NCBI GenBank assembly: GCA_964585385.1
Contig: CAZPDP010000005.1
Span: 59,122 to 123,121, forward strand
Direction: 5' to 3'
From: JAGXLC01 sp964585385
GTDB taxonomy: Bacteria > Bacteroidota > Bacteroidia > Bacteroidales > UBA12077
DNA length: 64,000 nt
A model generated the notes under the pieces. That model saw only the letters and a list, made by a program, of their open reading frames with translations. It had not been told where the DNA came from and did not search any database. The number at the start of each line of letters is the position of its first letter. Position 1 is the first letter of the stretch. A program made the translations under genes and the position numbers. Shown here piece after piece: positions 51,112 to 59,789 of this stretch.

Positions 51112-51882
51112 ATGCATCTATCAATTCAAAACTCGGTTCGAAAGGGAATTTTTCTCATATTATTTCTCATATTCAGCTTTATTTCATTGTACAGTCAAAA
51201 TACAAGCAGGCTGGATTCAATCCTGGAGCTGGGGGACGATTTGATAAGCCTTAATGATTATGGGGCAGCAGAAAAGCGGTACGATGAAGCTCTTGATATG
51301 AAAGAAAATTACGCTCCGGCCCTTGAAAAGAAAGTTCAGGTACTGATATTACAGAAAAAATACTCCAAAGCCGGGAAATTGTTGGATGATGCTATTGAAG
51401 CTCACCCCAATCATGCTGTGTTTTATATGCAACTAGGGCAAGTTTTAATCGAAAAAGAGAAATTTGAGGAAGCCCTTGAGAATCTTAATAAAGCATTGAA
51501 TTTGGCAAGCAGTAACTCAGCCCCGGAGTTTGTGTACAAAATATATGTTAATCGGGGGGCTGCTTTCCAAAAACTGAGTCAATTTGACAGAGCATTGGAA
51601 GATTACTCAAAGGCTCTTGATATCAATGAGGAGAATCCTAATGTCTTTATATACAGGGGTTTTCTTTATTATAAGCAAGATAAATACGAAGAAGCCATTT
51701 CAGATTTCAGAAAAGTACTGGATCTTGATCCGAATAATCACGTTGCCCTGTATAATATTGGAATGTCACATTTCAAGCAGGGTAATAAGTTAGATGCCTG
51801 CGATGCTTTTCATAAAGCCTGTGAACTCGGTAATACGAATGCCTGTAAAATGGTTATTTCAAAATGCCTGAGAGGAGGGTGA
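51112..51882 (+). CDS. Secreted TPR-repeat protein
   Basis: 256 residues. A signal peptide or anchor at residues ~12-32 (GIFLILFLIFSFISLYSQ), then about six tetratricopeptide repeats (for instance AVFYMQLGQVLIEKEKFEEA and DRALEDYSKALDINEENPNV). The C-terminus changes to ACDAFHKACELGNTNACKM with regularly spaced Cys, as in Sel1-like repeats. Probably a periplasmic protein-interaction scaffold. Eleven bases after recR, likely co-transcribed, with no obvious functional link. Confidence 0.8.
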   Translation: MHLSIQNSVRKGIFLILFLIFSFISLYSQNTSRLDSILELGDDLISLNDYGAAEKRYDEALDMKENYAPALEKKVQVLILQKKYSKAGKLLDDAIEAHPNHAVFYMQLGQVLIEKEKFEEALENLNKALNLASSNSAPEFVYKIYVNRGAAFQKLSQFDRALEDYSKALDINEENPNVFIYRGFLYYKQDKYEEAISDFRKVLDLDPNNHVALYNIGMSHFKQGNKLDACDAFHKACELGNTNACKMVISKCLRGG

Positions 51883-51934
51883 GTCCATTGTTTAAAGTCT
51901 GACCGGAGCAATAGGATACTTCCGGCTATGTCAA

Positions 51935-52312
51935 TTATTTCTTAAGTGCTGAGTTTACTTTGTTTCTTATATCCTGTATATTAAGCGGTTTGGTTATATA
52001 GTCGTATGCACCTTTATCCATTGCTTTCTTGATGCTTTTTGTGTCTGTTTTGGCTGAAACAACAATAACCGGAATAATGGATTTTTCATTGTTCTTTTTT
52101 AGTTTATCCAGAACCTGGAACCCATCAAAATCTGGCATCATTATATCCAGTAGAATTGCATCAATTTTTTTATCTTCTTCAATAATTTTTAAGGCATCTT
52201 CTCCATTATCTATAGTAATTACCTTGTAACCTTCCTCCTCAAGAATAGTCTGAAGCAGAAGAAGATGGGTGTTCATGTCGTCTATTACAAGGATGCGTTT
52301 CGGCGAATTCAT
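51935..52312 (-). CDS. Stand-alone receiver-domain response regulator
   Basis: 125 residues, only a CheY-like receiver. ILVIDDMNTHLLLLQ carries the acidic pair, DAILLDIMMPDFDGFQVL the phospho-acceptor Asp, VSAK the Thr/Ser switch and KPLNIQDI the Lys. No output domain. No histidine kinase adjoins; it may serve as a phospho-relay shuttle. Confidence 0.9.
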   Translation of the reverse strand: MNSPKRILVIDDMNTHLLLLQTILEEEGYKVITIDNGEDALKIIEEDKKIDAILLDIMMPDFDGFQVLDKLKKNNEKSIIPVIVVSAKTDTKSIKKAMDKGAYDYITKPLNIQDIRNKVNSALKK

Positions 52313-52336
52313 TTGTTTTTGCTTTTGATCCTAAAT

Positions 52337-53374
52337 TTACGAATAATTAATTTTCTTTCGGTCCAGTTCTGAGAATCTTTGCTTTTTTCTGATAAAATAA
52401 TCAAAAACTATGCTATTCTTATAAACCTCACCATGGAATTTTGATTTCTTTTTATCCGTTTTACGTCTTTTTTCTCTTAAGGTTCGTAAACTTGTGAAAA
52501 AAGATACGTGAGCTTTGTAGACAGCAGTGAATGACTTCAATCTTCCTTTCAGTAAAAACATAAATGAGGAAATTACATCCAGCATTAGTCGTGTAAATAC
52601 CGTGGATAAAATTTTCTGTGAAGGTACATTTTTGAATAACAAGTATAGATTGTTACGGTAATTCAGGTATAGTTTAAATGGGCTGTCGTTGGGGAGTGTT
52701 CCCCCGCCTACGTGATAAACTGTAGAATCCGGGATGTACCGGATTCTGTAATTCATATTTTTGAGGCGCCAGCAAAGATCGATTTCTTCCATGTGGGCAA
52801 AAAATTCATCATCTAAGCCTCCGGCTTCATGAAACAGGTCAGCTCTTATGAACATGCAGGCTCCGGTCGCCCAGAAAATATCAGTGCTTTCATTATACTG
52901 TCCTTTGTCCTTTTCTACTGTATCCATGATTCTCCCTCTGCAGAAAGGATATCCATATTTGTCTATAAATCCCCCGGCAGCGCCGGCATATTCAAAATAT
53001 TCCCTGTTTCTGTAAGATTTTATTTTGGGCATGCAGGCGGCAATATCCGGGTTCTTTTCAAGTGTTTCTTTAATCGGCTTAAGCCAGTCTTTTGTTACTT
53101 CAATATCCGAATTTAACAGCACGTAGTATTTTGCATCAATCTGGCTGAGTGCCTTGTTATACCCGCCAGTAAAGCCGTAGTTTTTATCGAAAACGATTCT
53201 TTTTAATTCAGGGTAATGTTTGATAAGAAATTGCATCGATGTATCCTTTGACCCATTGTCTGCTATGATAACCTCATTTCCTGCGCCGGAAGAATGCTCT
53301 ATCACCGATGGAAGAAATTTTTCAAGCTGATCTTTTGTGTTCCAGTTTAATATAACGACAGCTATATCTTTCAT
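52337..53374 (-). CDS. Glycosyltransferase family 2
   Basis: 345 residues. N-terminal GT-A domain: VVILNWNTKDQLEKFLPSVI, IIADNGSKD, NKGY-like FDKNYGFTGGYNKAL, and LLNSDIEV as the DxD-type metal/nucleotide site; ATGACMFIRADLF, EEIDLCWRLK and YHVGGGTL complete the rhamnosyltransferase-like (WbbL) pattern. C-terminal ~90 residues contain a hydrophobic patch and a basic tail, suggesting membrane association. It likely adds a sugar to a surface polysaccharide or lipid-linked acceptor. Not in a polysaccharide cluster. Confidence 0.9.
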   Translation of the reverse strand: MKDIAVVILNWNTKDQLEKFLPSVIEHSSGAGNEVIIADNGSKDTSMQFLIKHYPELKRIVFDKNYGFTGGYNKALSQIDAKYYVLLNSDIEVTKDWLKPIKETLEKNPDIAACMPKIKSYRNREYFEYAGAAGGFIDKYGYPFCRGRIMDTVEKDKGQYNESTDIFWATGACMFIRADLFHEAGGLDDEFFAHMEEIDLCWRLKNMNYRIRYIPDSTVYHVGGGTLPNDSPFKLYLNYRNNLYLLFKNVPSQKILSTVFTRLMLDVISSFMFLLKGRLKSFTAVYKAHVSFFTSLRTLREKRRKTDKKKSKFHGEVYKNSIVFDYFIRKKQRFSELDRKKINYS

Positions 53375-54173
53375 TTATCTTCTTTTAGTTGGCTAAATTA
53401 ACTATTTTATTCTACAACATCTTGAGCTAAATTCAGTAATTTGATCTGCCTGCCTATTCTCTTGAGTAAGCTTATTTAGTCAATAAAGTATTATATCCTT
53501 ATTTTACACATCATTTAAAAGCCAAATCGTTCTATCTAATTCATACATACATGAGAGCTCCTCTAATGGTTTGAGTCCGATCCAACCGTTCTAATTAATC
53601 ATTTTTTTAAATTTATTAGACTTTTATTATGAGAAAGCTAAATGTTTTAGCTTTGGTGCGGGGCTATATTTTCTTTACAGGTATGGCCAGGGACATCAGC
53701 ACGATAATGCTGGTAATACTCATAAGCGGCATCGCAACACAAATCGTAACCATGAAAATACAGATGGCACTTATAAATCCATTGAATCCGGTTATCCGCT
53801 TTAACATAAAACCGGAGAAAGTCACGAATATGAACACGCTGAAGAGGATCATTCCATTCGCAAAAAGAGAATCAACAAAGGGAGGAGGAGCAAAAAACTC
53901 CTACTATGATTCTGAAGATATAACAGATGAGCATCACTATTCATAGGGTTAAGGCGAACATAATGAATCCTGTCATATAGAAACTGTTCAGGCAACTTTT
54001 TTCATTGAACAGACGCCGGATGCAACACAGTCTTTCTCGTGACCGGGAATCTATAAAAAAATACATATCTCTATATACCTTTTTTGCAATGGAACTAAGC
54101 TTGTTATTTCATAAAACTTATTACCTTCGTATATAAATTTTATTTTGAGATAAAATATTTCCGAAAAGATATT
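53375..54173. other. Long intergenic region between the glycosyltransferase and PagL-like genes
   Basis: Besides the possible broken gene at 53629-53909 it holds TTAGACTTTTATTA at 53616-53629, a copy of the recurrent intergenic motif, and a 7-bp inverted repeat CTGTTCA/TGAACAG (53984-53990 and 54006-54012) with a 15-base loop. No intact gene is supported. Confidence 0.4.
53629..53909 (+). pseudogene. Possible broken gene for a small secreted His/Asn-rich protein
   Basis: The frame from ATG 53629 begins MRKLNVLALVRGYIFFTGMA, like a signal peptide, and stays open to 53946, but its continuation looks hydrophobic and unlike a mature exported protein. Just after the signal (near 53683) the +2-shifted frame reads GQGHQHDNAGNTHKRHRNTN and continues in a hydrophilic, His/Asn/Lys-rich way, broken by TAA at 53802 before resuming to TGA at 53907. 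A single frameshift plus one nonsense change would explain this. Alternatively the 105-codon frame is a chance ORF. I do not recognise the protein. Confidence 0.25.
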
Positions 54174-55388
54174 GTGAGAAAAGAATTTGTAAGATCTACA
54201 TGGATTTGCATTGTTTTTCTTTTGCTCTGGAATTCTCCCTCAGCCCAGGAAAAGGATAGTTATGCAAAAACTCCTTTTTTCGTAAACTCAGAATTGATGC
54301 TGGGAGAGATTGTACCCAATTATCCCGATTTTCCTCAGACCAGGCCTGTAAAAAATGTGACACTCAATTTGGGCATACTCCATAACGACCCGGAAAAAAT
54401 ATTTCCCCGATATTATAACTCCCCCATGACCGGTATTGGATTTAGCTATACAGAATTGGGCAATAAGAGCGCATTTGGAAGCGAAATTTCTATTAAGCCA
54501 TTCATTATGATAAATCCTGCCAAAAACCTGGAACATCCTTTTTATTTCAAGTTTGGTCTGGGAATGGCTTACTATTCCAGGATTTATAACCAGGAAACCA
54601 ACCCGCAAAACAAAGCAGTAGGTTCTCATTTTACATGGGATTTTCAGGCTTTTCTTTATAAATGCTGGTATGTAAACCCTCATCTGATGCTGAATGTTGG
54701 AGCCGGGTATTTACACGAATCCAACGGACATATTCAATTACCAAATGCCGGTCTGAACAAAGCCATGATTAGTTTCTCAGCCACAACTTTCTTTAATAAA
54801 GTGAGGCCTGAAGCATTTAGACTCAAAGAGTTTGACAGAAGTCCGATGCAGAATTTTTTGAACATTCGGAATGGTTTTGGTTTGCATGAATTTGGGAATA
54901 CTTTTGGTCCGGTGGGAGGAGAGAAGAAAGGTGTATATTCACTGGCTGTCTCCGGAGGCATAATATTTAACAGGCATGTTAAGGTTCGGGGTGGTTTCAC
55001 CTTCCGTTTTTATGAGCATTATTATGATTATATTGAACAGAACAATATTGAGCAATATTCGGAAAATCCTTACTTGAGTTCATCAAATGTTCTGTTCTTT
55101 CTGGGCTCTGAATTTCTGGTGGGTCATTTCGGGCTGGATATAGAAGGTGGAATCAATCTTTATAAGCCTTTCTACCGGGATTTTTTCGAAATTTTCAGTG
55201 GCAACAGGCATTTGAAGAAACACCTGAAAAACCTCTTCACCAGCAGGCTGGGATTAAATATTTATCTCTTTAACACCCATAATAATCCAAAGAATAACTT
55301 TTTTATCGGCGGGAATATCAATGCTAATTTTGGTCAGGCCGATTTTTCTGAAATTAATGTTGGATATACACGCAGACTTGACAAATAA
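54174..55388 (+). CDS. Outer membrane acyloxyacyl hydrolase / PagL-like lipid A deacylase
   Basis: 404 residues from a GTG start; signal peptide through NSPSAQ. The central motif YLHESNGHIQLPNAGLN (His181, Ser183) matches the His-x-Ser-Asn catalytic site of PagL lipid A 3-O-deacylases and the related Bacteroidota acyloxyacyl hydrolase family. The protein is about twice the length of PagL (~190), with an N-terminal barrel-like part (residues 35-115) and a ~180-residue C-terminal extension also rich in amphipathic strands, so perhaps a larger barrel. Function in lipid A or surface lipid remodelling is by family inference. Confidence 0.72.
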   Translation: MRKEFVRSTWICIVFLLLWNSPSAQEKDSYAKTPFFVNSELMLGEIVPNYPDFPQTRPVKNVTLNLGILHNDPEKIFPRYYNSPMTGIGFSYTELGNKSAFGSEISIKPFIMINPAKNLEHPFYFKFGLGMAYYSRIYNQETNPQNKAVGSHFTWDFQAFLYKCWYVNPHLMLNVGAGYLHESNGHIQLPNAGLNKAMISFSATTFFNKVRPEAFRLKEFDRSPMQNFLNIRNGFGLHEFGNTFGPVGGEKKGVYSLAVSGGIIFNRHVKVRGGFTFRFYEHYYDYIEQNNIEQYSENPYLSSSNVLFFLGSEFLVGHFGLDIEGGINLYKPFYRDFFEIFSGNRHLKKHLKNLFTSRLGLNIYLFNTHNNPKNNFFIGGNINANFGQADFSEINVGYTRRLDK

Positions 55389-55393
55389 AAAAA

Positions 55394-55427
55394 CGCCACC
55401 CCTGAAAGATGGGTAGCGCTTTTTTTT
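55394..55427. terminator. Terminator between convergent genes
   Basis: CGCCACCC pairs with GGGTAGCG (one mismatch) around a 9-base loop, then eight T on the plus strand from 55420. An A-run on the 5' side (55387-55393) gives a short U-run for minus transcription as well, so it can serve both the PagL-like gene and hutU. Confidence 0.8.
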
Positions 55428-55442
55428 GGTTTTCAAAATATC

Positions 55443-57455
55443 TTAGTGGATCGCCTCATCAATTACATCATCGTTTGCCACATTCGGCAATGTCACTTTC
55501 AGAGAAGGTGTTCTCTCCATTTCGCGTTTGATAGCAAACATGGCCTCTTCGTTTCTGGCCCAGCTTCTACGGGCTATTCCATTGTTAACATCCCAGTGCA
55601 GCATCATCTGCAGCCTTCTTTCAGCTTCTTCGGTTCCGTCAAGAACCATTCCGAATCCACCATTAATTACTTCTCCCCAGCCGACGCCACCGCCGTTGTG
55701 GAGGGACACCCAGGTAGCCCCGCGGAAAGAATCACCAATCACATTATGGACCGCCATATCGGCTGTAAACATGGAACCGTCATAAATGTTGCTGGTCTCA
55801 CGGTACGGGCTGTCTGTTCCGGATACATCGTGATGGTCTCTTCCCAGCACCACGGGAGCTGAGATTTTTCTATCCCTTATGGCATCGTTAAAAGCTTTTG
55901 CAATTTTGATTCGGCCCTCTGCATCAGCATAGAGTATACGAGCCTGCGAACCTACGACCAACTTGTTTTTTCCGGCTTCTCTTATCCAGTGAATATTGTC
56001 TTCCATCTGGCCTTTGATTTCTTTGGGTGCATCCCGGGCAATTTCTTCCAGCACATCCCCGGCAATCTTGTCAGTTATCTCGAGGTCTTTGGGGTCGCTT
56101 GAAGTACAAACCCATCGGAACGGACCAAATCCATAATCAAAAAACATTGGGCCCATGATGGATTCAACATATGAAGGATATTTGAACGAACCATCCTCCT
56201 TCATAATGTCTGCTCCGGCTCTGGATGATTCAAGGAGAAATGCATTGCCATAATCCCAGAAGAACATGCCCCTGTCTACCATTCGGTTGATAGCGTTTAC
56301 CTGTCTGTTTAGCGACGCGTGTACTTTTTCCCTGAATTTATCCGGTTCATCAGCCATCATGCGGTCAGCTTCTTCCACGGTTAGTCCGGCAGGATAATAG
56401 CCCCCTGCATAGGGATTGTGGAGAGATGTCTGGTCTGAGCCCATATCAACAGAAATTTCTTCTTCAACAAGCTTTTCCCATAGATCAACTATATTGCCTT
56501 CATAAGCGAGAGAAACAGCTTCTTTATTTTCTATGGCCTCCCGAAGCCGGTAAATGAGTTGTTCCAAATCTTCATATACTTCGTCTACCCATCCCTGCTG
56601 ATAACGCTTTTGAGTAGCTTTGTTGTTGACTTCTGCTACGACACAAATAGCACCCGCGATAACGGTTGCTTTGGGTTGAGCACCAGACATTCCGCCCAGG
56701 CCTGATGTTACATATACTTTGCCTGAAAGGTCAGTTTCGCCTTCTTTCAGGGTCATTCTTCCTGCATTAAGTACGGTAATAGTTGTACCGTGAACAATTC
56801 CTTGCGGACCAATGTACATAAAGGAACCTGCTGTCATTTGTCCATACTGGGATACTCCGAGAGAGTTGAATTTCTCATACTCTTCTTTGCTCGAATAGTT
56901 TGGAATGACCATACCGTTTGTAACAACCACTCTTGGCGCTTCTTTATGTGACGGGAATAGCCCCATGGGATGACCTGAGTAAAGCACCAGTGTCTGTTCA
57001 TCGGTCATTTCCGCCAGGTATTTCATGGTAAGCCTGTATTGGGCCCAATTTTGGAATACAGCTCCGTTCCCGCCATAGGTTATCAGTTCATGCGGATGCT
57101 GAGCCACTGCTTTGTCCAGATTGTTGCAAAGCATCAGCATTATGGCTGCTGCCTGTTTTGATTGATATGGAAATTCGTCTATGGAACGGGCGTAAATTTC
57201 GTAATCCGGTCTGAACCGGTGCATGTAAATCCTACCGAATCGTTCCAGTTCATCAGCGAATTCTTTGGCCAGGACTTCATGGTGTTTTTTATCAAAATAG
57301 CGCAGGGCGTTTTTTAGTGCCAGCTTCTTTTCCTCTTTTGATAATACGTCTTTTCGCTTGGGGGCGTGATTGATGTTTCTGTCATACGGTTTAGGTTCGG
57401 GTAATTCATCAGGTATCCCTTCCAGAACCGCTTGTTTGAACTCTTCTGTATTCAT
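55443..57455 (-). CDS. hutU: Urocanate hydratase
   Basis: 670 residues, longer than the ~555 of Pseudomonas/Bacillus enzymes but normal for Bacteroidota. Second step of histidine breakdown, using tightly bound NAD+ as an electrophile. GGNGAVFQNWAQYRLTMKYL, YSGHPMGLFPSH, TSGLGGMSGAQPKA (NAD-binding), DQTSLHNPYAGGYYPAGL and NGGGVGWGEVINGGFGMVLD are conserved. Other hut genes (hutH, hutI, ftcD) are not in the window. Confidence 0.95.
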   Translation of the reverse strand: MNTEEFKQAVLEGIPDELPEPKPYDRNINHAPKRKDVLSKEEKKLALKNALRYFDKKHHEVLAKEFADELERFGRIYMHRFRPDYEIYARSIDEFPYQSKQAAAIMLMLCNNLDKAVAQHPHELITYGGNGAVFQNWAQYRLTMKYLAEMTDEQTLVLYSGHPMGLFPSHKEAPRVVVTNGMVIPNYSSKEEYEKFNSLGVSQYGQMTAGSFMYIGPQGIVHGTTITVLNAGRMTLKEGETDLSGKVYVTSGLGGMSGAQPKATVIAGAICVVAEVNNKATQKRYQQGWVDEVYEDLEQLIYRLREAIENKEAVSLAYEGNIVDLWEKLVEEEISVDMGSDQTSLHNPYAGGYYPAGLTVEEADRMMADEPDKFREKVHASLNRQVNAINRMVDRGMFFWDYGNAFLLESSRAGADIMKEDGSFKYPSYVESIMGPMFFDYGFGPFRWVCTSSDPKDLEITDKIAGDVLEEIARDAPKEIKGQMEDNIHWIREAGKNKLVVGSQARILYADAEGRIKIAKAFNDAIRDRKISAPVVLGRDHHDVSGTDSPYRETSNIYDGSMFTADMAVHNVIGDSFRGATWVSLHNGGGVGWGEVINGGFGMVLDGTEEAERRLQMMLHWDVNNGIARRSWARNEEAMFAIKREMERTPSLKVTLPNVANDDVIDEAIH

Positions 57456-57698
57456 AGTATAGGAATTTTGTTCAAAAGATTTTGGAGCGTAAAGTTACAA
57501 CATTTCAGATGAAATTTGCCAAGCCGCCAAACAGTTTAATAGGTTAGTAAGGTTAAGTCCCGGAGTAATTCGGTTAATATTAACTGCCGGCCGGCTAAGC
57601 GCCCTGACAGTCATATATATTTTGTTAAAAAATGTTATCCGTTTTTCTGAACAAGAATTTCATCGTAAATTTGAAGGCTAATTTAAAAACGAAAAATC
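57456..57698. other. Intergenic region between hutU and lemA
   Basis: Holds GCCAAGCCGCCAA at 57518-57530, repeated exactly at 59672-59684 on the other side of the LemA-TPM cluster, and a 10-base palindrome GCCGGCCGGC near 57586. A -7-like TAAATTTG at 57666-57673 precedes lemA by 26 bases. Confidence 0.45.
57518..57530 (+). repeat. 13-base repeat, copy 1
   Basis: GCCAAGCCGCCAA. The second copy is at 59672-59684. Both are intergenic and flank the three-gene LemA-TPM cluster. Confidence 0.55.
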
Positions 57699-58295
57699 AT
57701 GAAAATAAAAAGATCCTGGATTGTAATTGCTGTAATAATCATTGTTGCGCTCATTATTTATGGTTCCATCAAAAACACCTACAATGAGATGGTTCAGATG
57801 GAGCAGCAGGTTGAGGCCCAATGGTCTAATGTTGAAAATGTATATCAGAGAAGGGCTGATCTCATTCCTAACCTGGTAAATACTGTAAAAGGCTATGCTG
57901 AGCACGAACAGGAGACTTTACAAAAGGTTATAGAAGCTCGTTCAAAGGCAACTTCAACCAACATTAATGCGGATAACCTCTCTCCTGAGAAGCTCCAGCA
58001 ATTTCAACAAAGTCAGAGTGCGCTGAGTTCGGCACTTTCGAGATTGATGGTTGTAGTGGAAAGATATCCCAACCTGAAAGCCAATCAGAATTTTCAACAA
58101 CTCCAGGCACAGCTTGAAGGAACAGAAAACAGGATAAGTGTGGAGAGGCGCCGGTTTAATGAGGCTGCGCGTTCTTACAATACTTTTATCAACCAGTTTC
58201 CTCAGAAATTGTATGCCAATTTGTTCGATTTTGAAGAGAAAGCTTACTTTGAGGCCCAGGAAGGTGCAGAAGAAGCACCGGATGTGGAGTTTTAA
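57699..58295 (+). CDS. lemA: LemA family protein
   Basis: 198 residues. An N-terminal membrane helix (IVIAVIIIVALIIYGSI), then a short exposed part and a four-helix bundle: MVQMEQQVEAQWSNVENVYQ, RADLIPNLVNTVKGYAEHEQ, RLMVVVERYPNLKANQNFQQ, GTENRISVERRRFNEAARSY and the end NTFINQFP. LemA proteins are membrane-anchored with an outward bundle and unknown biochemical role; they often adjoin TPM-domain genes, as here. Confidence 0.94.
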   Translation: MKIKRSWIVIAVIIIVALIIYGSIKNTYNEMVQMEQQVEAQWSNVENVYQRRADLIPNLVNTVKGYAEHEQETLQKVIEARSKATSTNINADNLSPEKLQQFQQSQSALSSALSRLMVVVERYPNLKANQNFQQLQAQLEGTENRISVERRRFNEAARSYNTFINQFPQKLYANLFDFEEKAYFEAQEGAEEAPDVEF

Positions 58296-58394
58296 CTTTT
58301 GACCTGAATCTCAGACCAGCCTTGTCTGACAGTTTAGATTATATTACCCTGCTTTTTTTTTAGGAAGCAGATTATCAATTAAAAATGAAAATGT

Positions 58395-58844
58395 ATGAAA
58401 CCATCCAAATTCTTTACAGAAGAACAAAAAAAACAGATAACTGATGCCATAAAGGATGCAGAACTCAATACATCCGGGGAGATTCGCTTGCATGTTGAAA
58501 AGAAATGTAAAGTCAATGTCATGGACAGGGCTGCTTATATTTTTGATAAGCTGAAAATGCAAAAGACGGAAAAGCGAAATGGTGTACTTTTTTACCTGGC
58601 CCTGGAAGATAAAAAGTTTGCTATCCTCGGTGATGCGGGTATAAATGCTGTAACTCCTGACAATTTCTGGGATGAAATCCGTGATATTGTTTTGGATTAT
58701 TTTAAAGAGAATAAATATGCAGATGGACTGGCAAAAGGTGTTCGTATGGCAGGAGAGGCCCTTAAAGAGCATTTTCCATATCAGTCAGATGATGTAAACG
58801 AATTGTCAAATGAAATTTCCTTTGGAAAGGATAACCAAAAATAA
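58395..58844 (+). CDS. TPM-domain protein
   Basis: 149 residues, no signal peptide. TPM (TLP18.3/Psb32/MOLO-1) phosphatase-like fold: FTEEQKKQITDAIKDAELNT, SGEIRLHVEK, NGVLFYLALEDKKFAILGDA and the helix ADGLAKGVRMAGEALKEHFP. Often found as the small cytosolic partner between lemA and a secreted TPM protein. The molecular role in bacteria is unclear. Confidence 0.88.
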   Translation: MKPSKFFTEEQKKQITDAIKDAELNTSGEIRLHVEKKCKVNVMDRAAYIFDKLKMQKTEKRNGVLFYLALEDKKFAILGDAGINAVTPDNFWDEIRDIVLDYFKENKYADGLAKGVRMAGEALKEHFPYQSDDVNELSNEISFGKDNQK

Positions 58845-58850
58845 GATATT

Positions 58851-59660
58851 ATGAAAAAGCAAATACAATATATACTGGTTGGTTTGTTGTTTATTTTCTC
58901 AAATCAAGTTCTTGCACAAGATGTGGATTTTCCTGAACGCCCACAACCACCAAGAATTGTAAATGATTTTGCAGACATCCTTAATTCTTCAGAGGAACAG
59001 CAACTGGAACAGAAACTGGTTCGTTTCAACCGCGAAACCTCCACCCAGATAGCCATTGTTACATTGAATGATTTGAGGGGTTTTGAAATTTCCGATTATG
59101 CCGTACGACTTGCTCATAATTGGGGGATTGGGCAGGAAGAGAAAGACAATGGAATTCTTATGCTCGTGAGCCCGGAAAACCGGGAGGTATTTATCGCTAC
59201 AGGTTATGGACTTGAAGGCGCAGTTCCTGATGCAACAGCCAAACAAATTGTGGAAAATGAAATTCTCCCCAACTTCAGAAACAATAATTACCTTAAGGGA
59301 TTAGATGAGGCCACTACCGTCCTTTTCGATTTAACCCGAGGTGAATACACTGCAGAGAACTATATGGAGAGAACCGGAGGCAAAAAAGGTTCTAATGCTC
59401 CGTATCCTATAGGTATTGTTTTTCTATTGGTTATTATTTTTTCTGTTATAGGCCGTATCAAAAGAGCAAGACACTACTCCATGGGGCATGACGTTCCCTT
59501 CTGGGTAGCGCTGACCATGTTGGGTTCCACCTCCCACCGTCAGCACGGAAGCTTTAGCAGCTTCAGTTCCGGTTCCGGCAGCTTTGGCGGAGGCGGAGGA
59601 GGCTTCGGCGGTTTCGGCGGCGGTGGATTCGGAGGCGGCGGCGCCGGCGGTAGCTGGTAG
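58851..59660 (+). CDS. Membrane-anchored TPM-domain protein (YgcG family)
   Basis: 269 residues. Signal peptide to NQVLAQ, a TPM domain (residues ~30-165: VNDFADILNSSEEQQLEQKL, TQIAIVTLNDLRGFEISDYA, NGILMLVSPENREVFIATGY), a membrane helix at ~180-200 (PIGIVFLLVIIFSVIGRI) and a Ser/Gly-rich tail of about 45 residues ending GGGGAGGSW. The Gly-rich tail with terminal Ser-Trp is typical for the family. Seven bases after the cytosolic TPM gene; with LemA they likely form one membrane complex. Confidence 0.92.
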   Translation: MKKQIQYILVGLLFIFSNQVLAQDVDFPERPQPPRIVNDFADILNSSEEQQLEQKLVRFNRETSTQIAIVTLNDLRGFEISDYAVRLAHNWGIGQEEKDNGILMLVSPENREVFIATGYGLEGAVPDATAKQIVENEILPNFRNNNYLKGLDEATTVLFDLTRGEYTAENYMERTGGKKGSNAPYPIGIVFLLVIIFSVIGRIKRARHYSMGHDVPFWVALTMLGSTSHRQHGSFSSFSSGSGSFGGGGGGFGGFGGGGFGGGGAGGSW

Positions 59661-59671
59661 GTTGCAACGTG

Positions 59672-59684
59672 GCCAAGCCGCCAA
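59672..59684 (+). repeat. 13-base repeat, copy 2
   Basis: GCCAAGCCGCCAA, 12 bases after the stop of the YgcG-like gene and identical to the copy at 57518-57530. It is followed by GCCG, extending a two-fold GCCAAGCCG pattern. Confidence 0.55.
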
Positions 59685-59789
59685 GCCGTTTTGAGGTTTT
59701 AGTTGCCAACAGAGTTGGTGGAAATATGGAGAAATGAATTTTTCTGAATTGGATCATATTGCCTGGGGTAGTTTGGGCCAAAACTTTCT

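Noticed and set aside
51903..51925. CCGGA/TCCGG inverted repeat after the TPR gene
   Set aside because: Only 5 bp of stem with a 13-base loop and no T-run; not a convincing terminator.
57586..57595. 10-base palindrome GCCGGCCGGC
   Set aside because: Too short and without other context to call an operator or terminator.
59424..59684. Ala/Glu-rich minus-strand frame opposite the YgcG tail
   Set aside because: It is the reverse reading of the Gly-rich tail codons; an artefact of composition.
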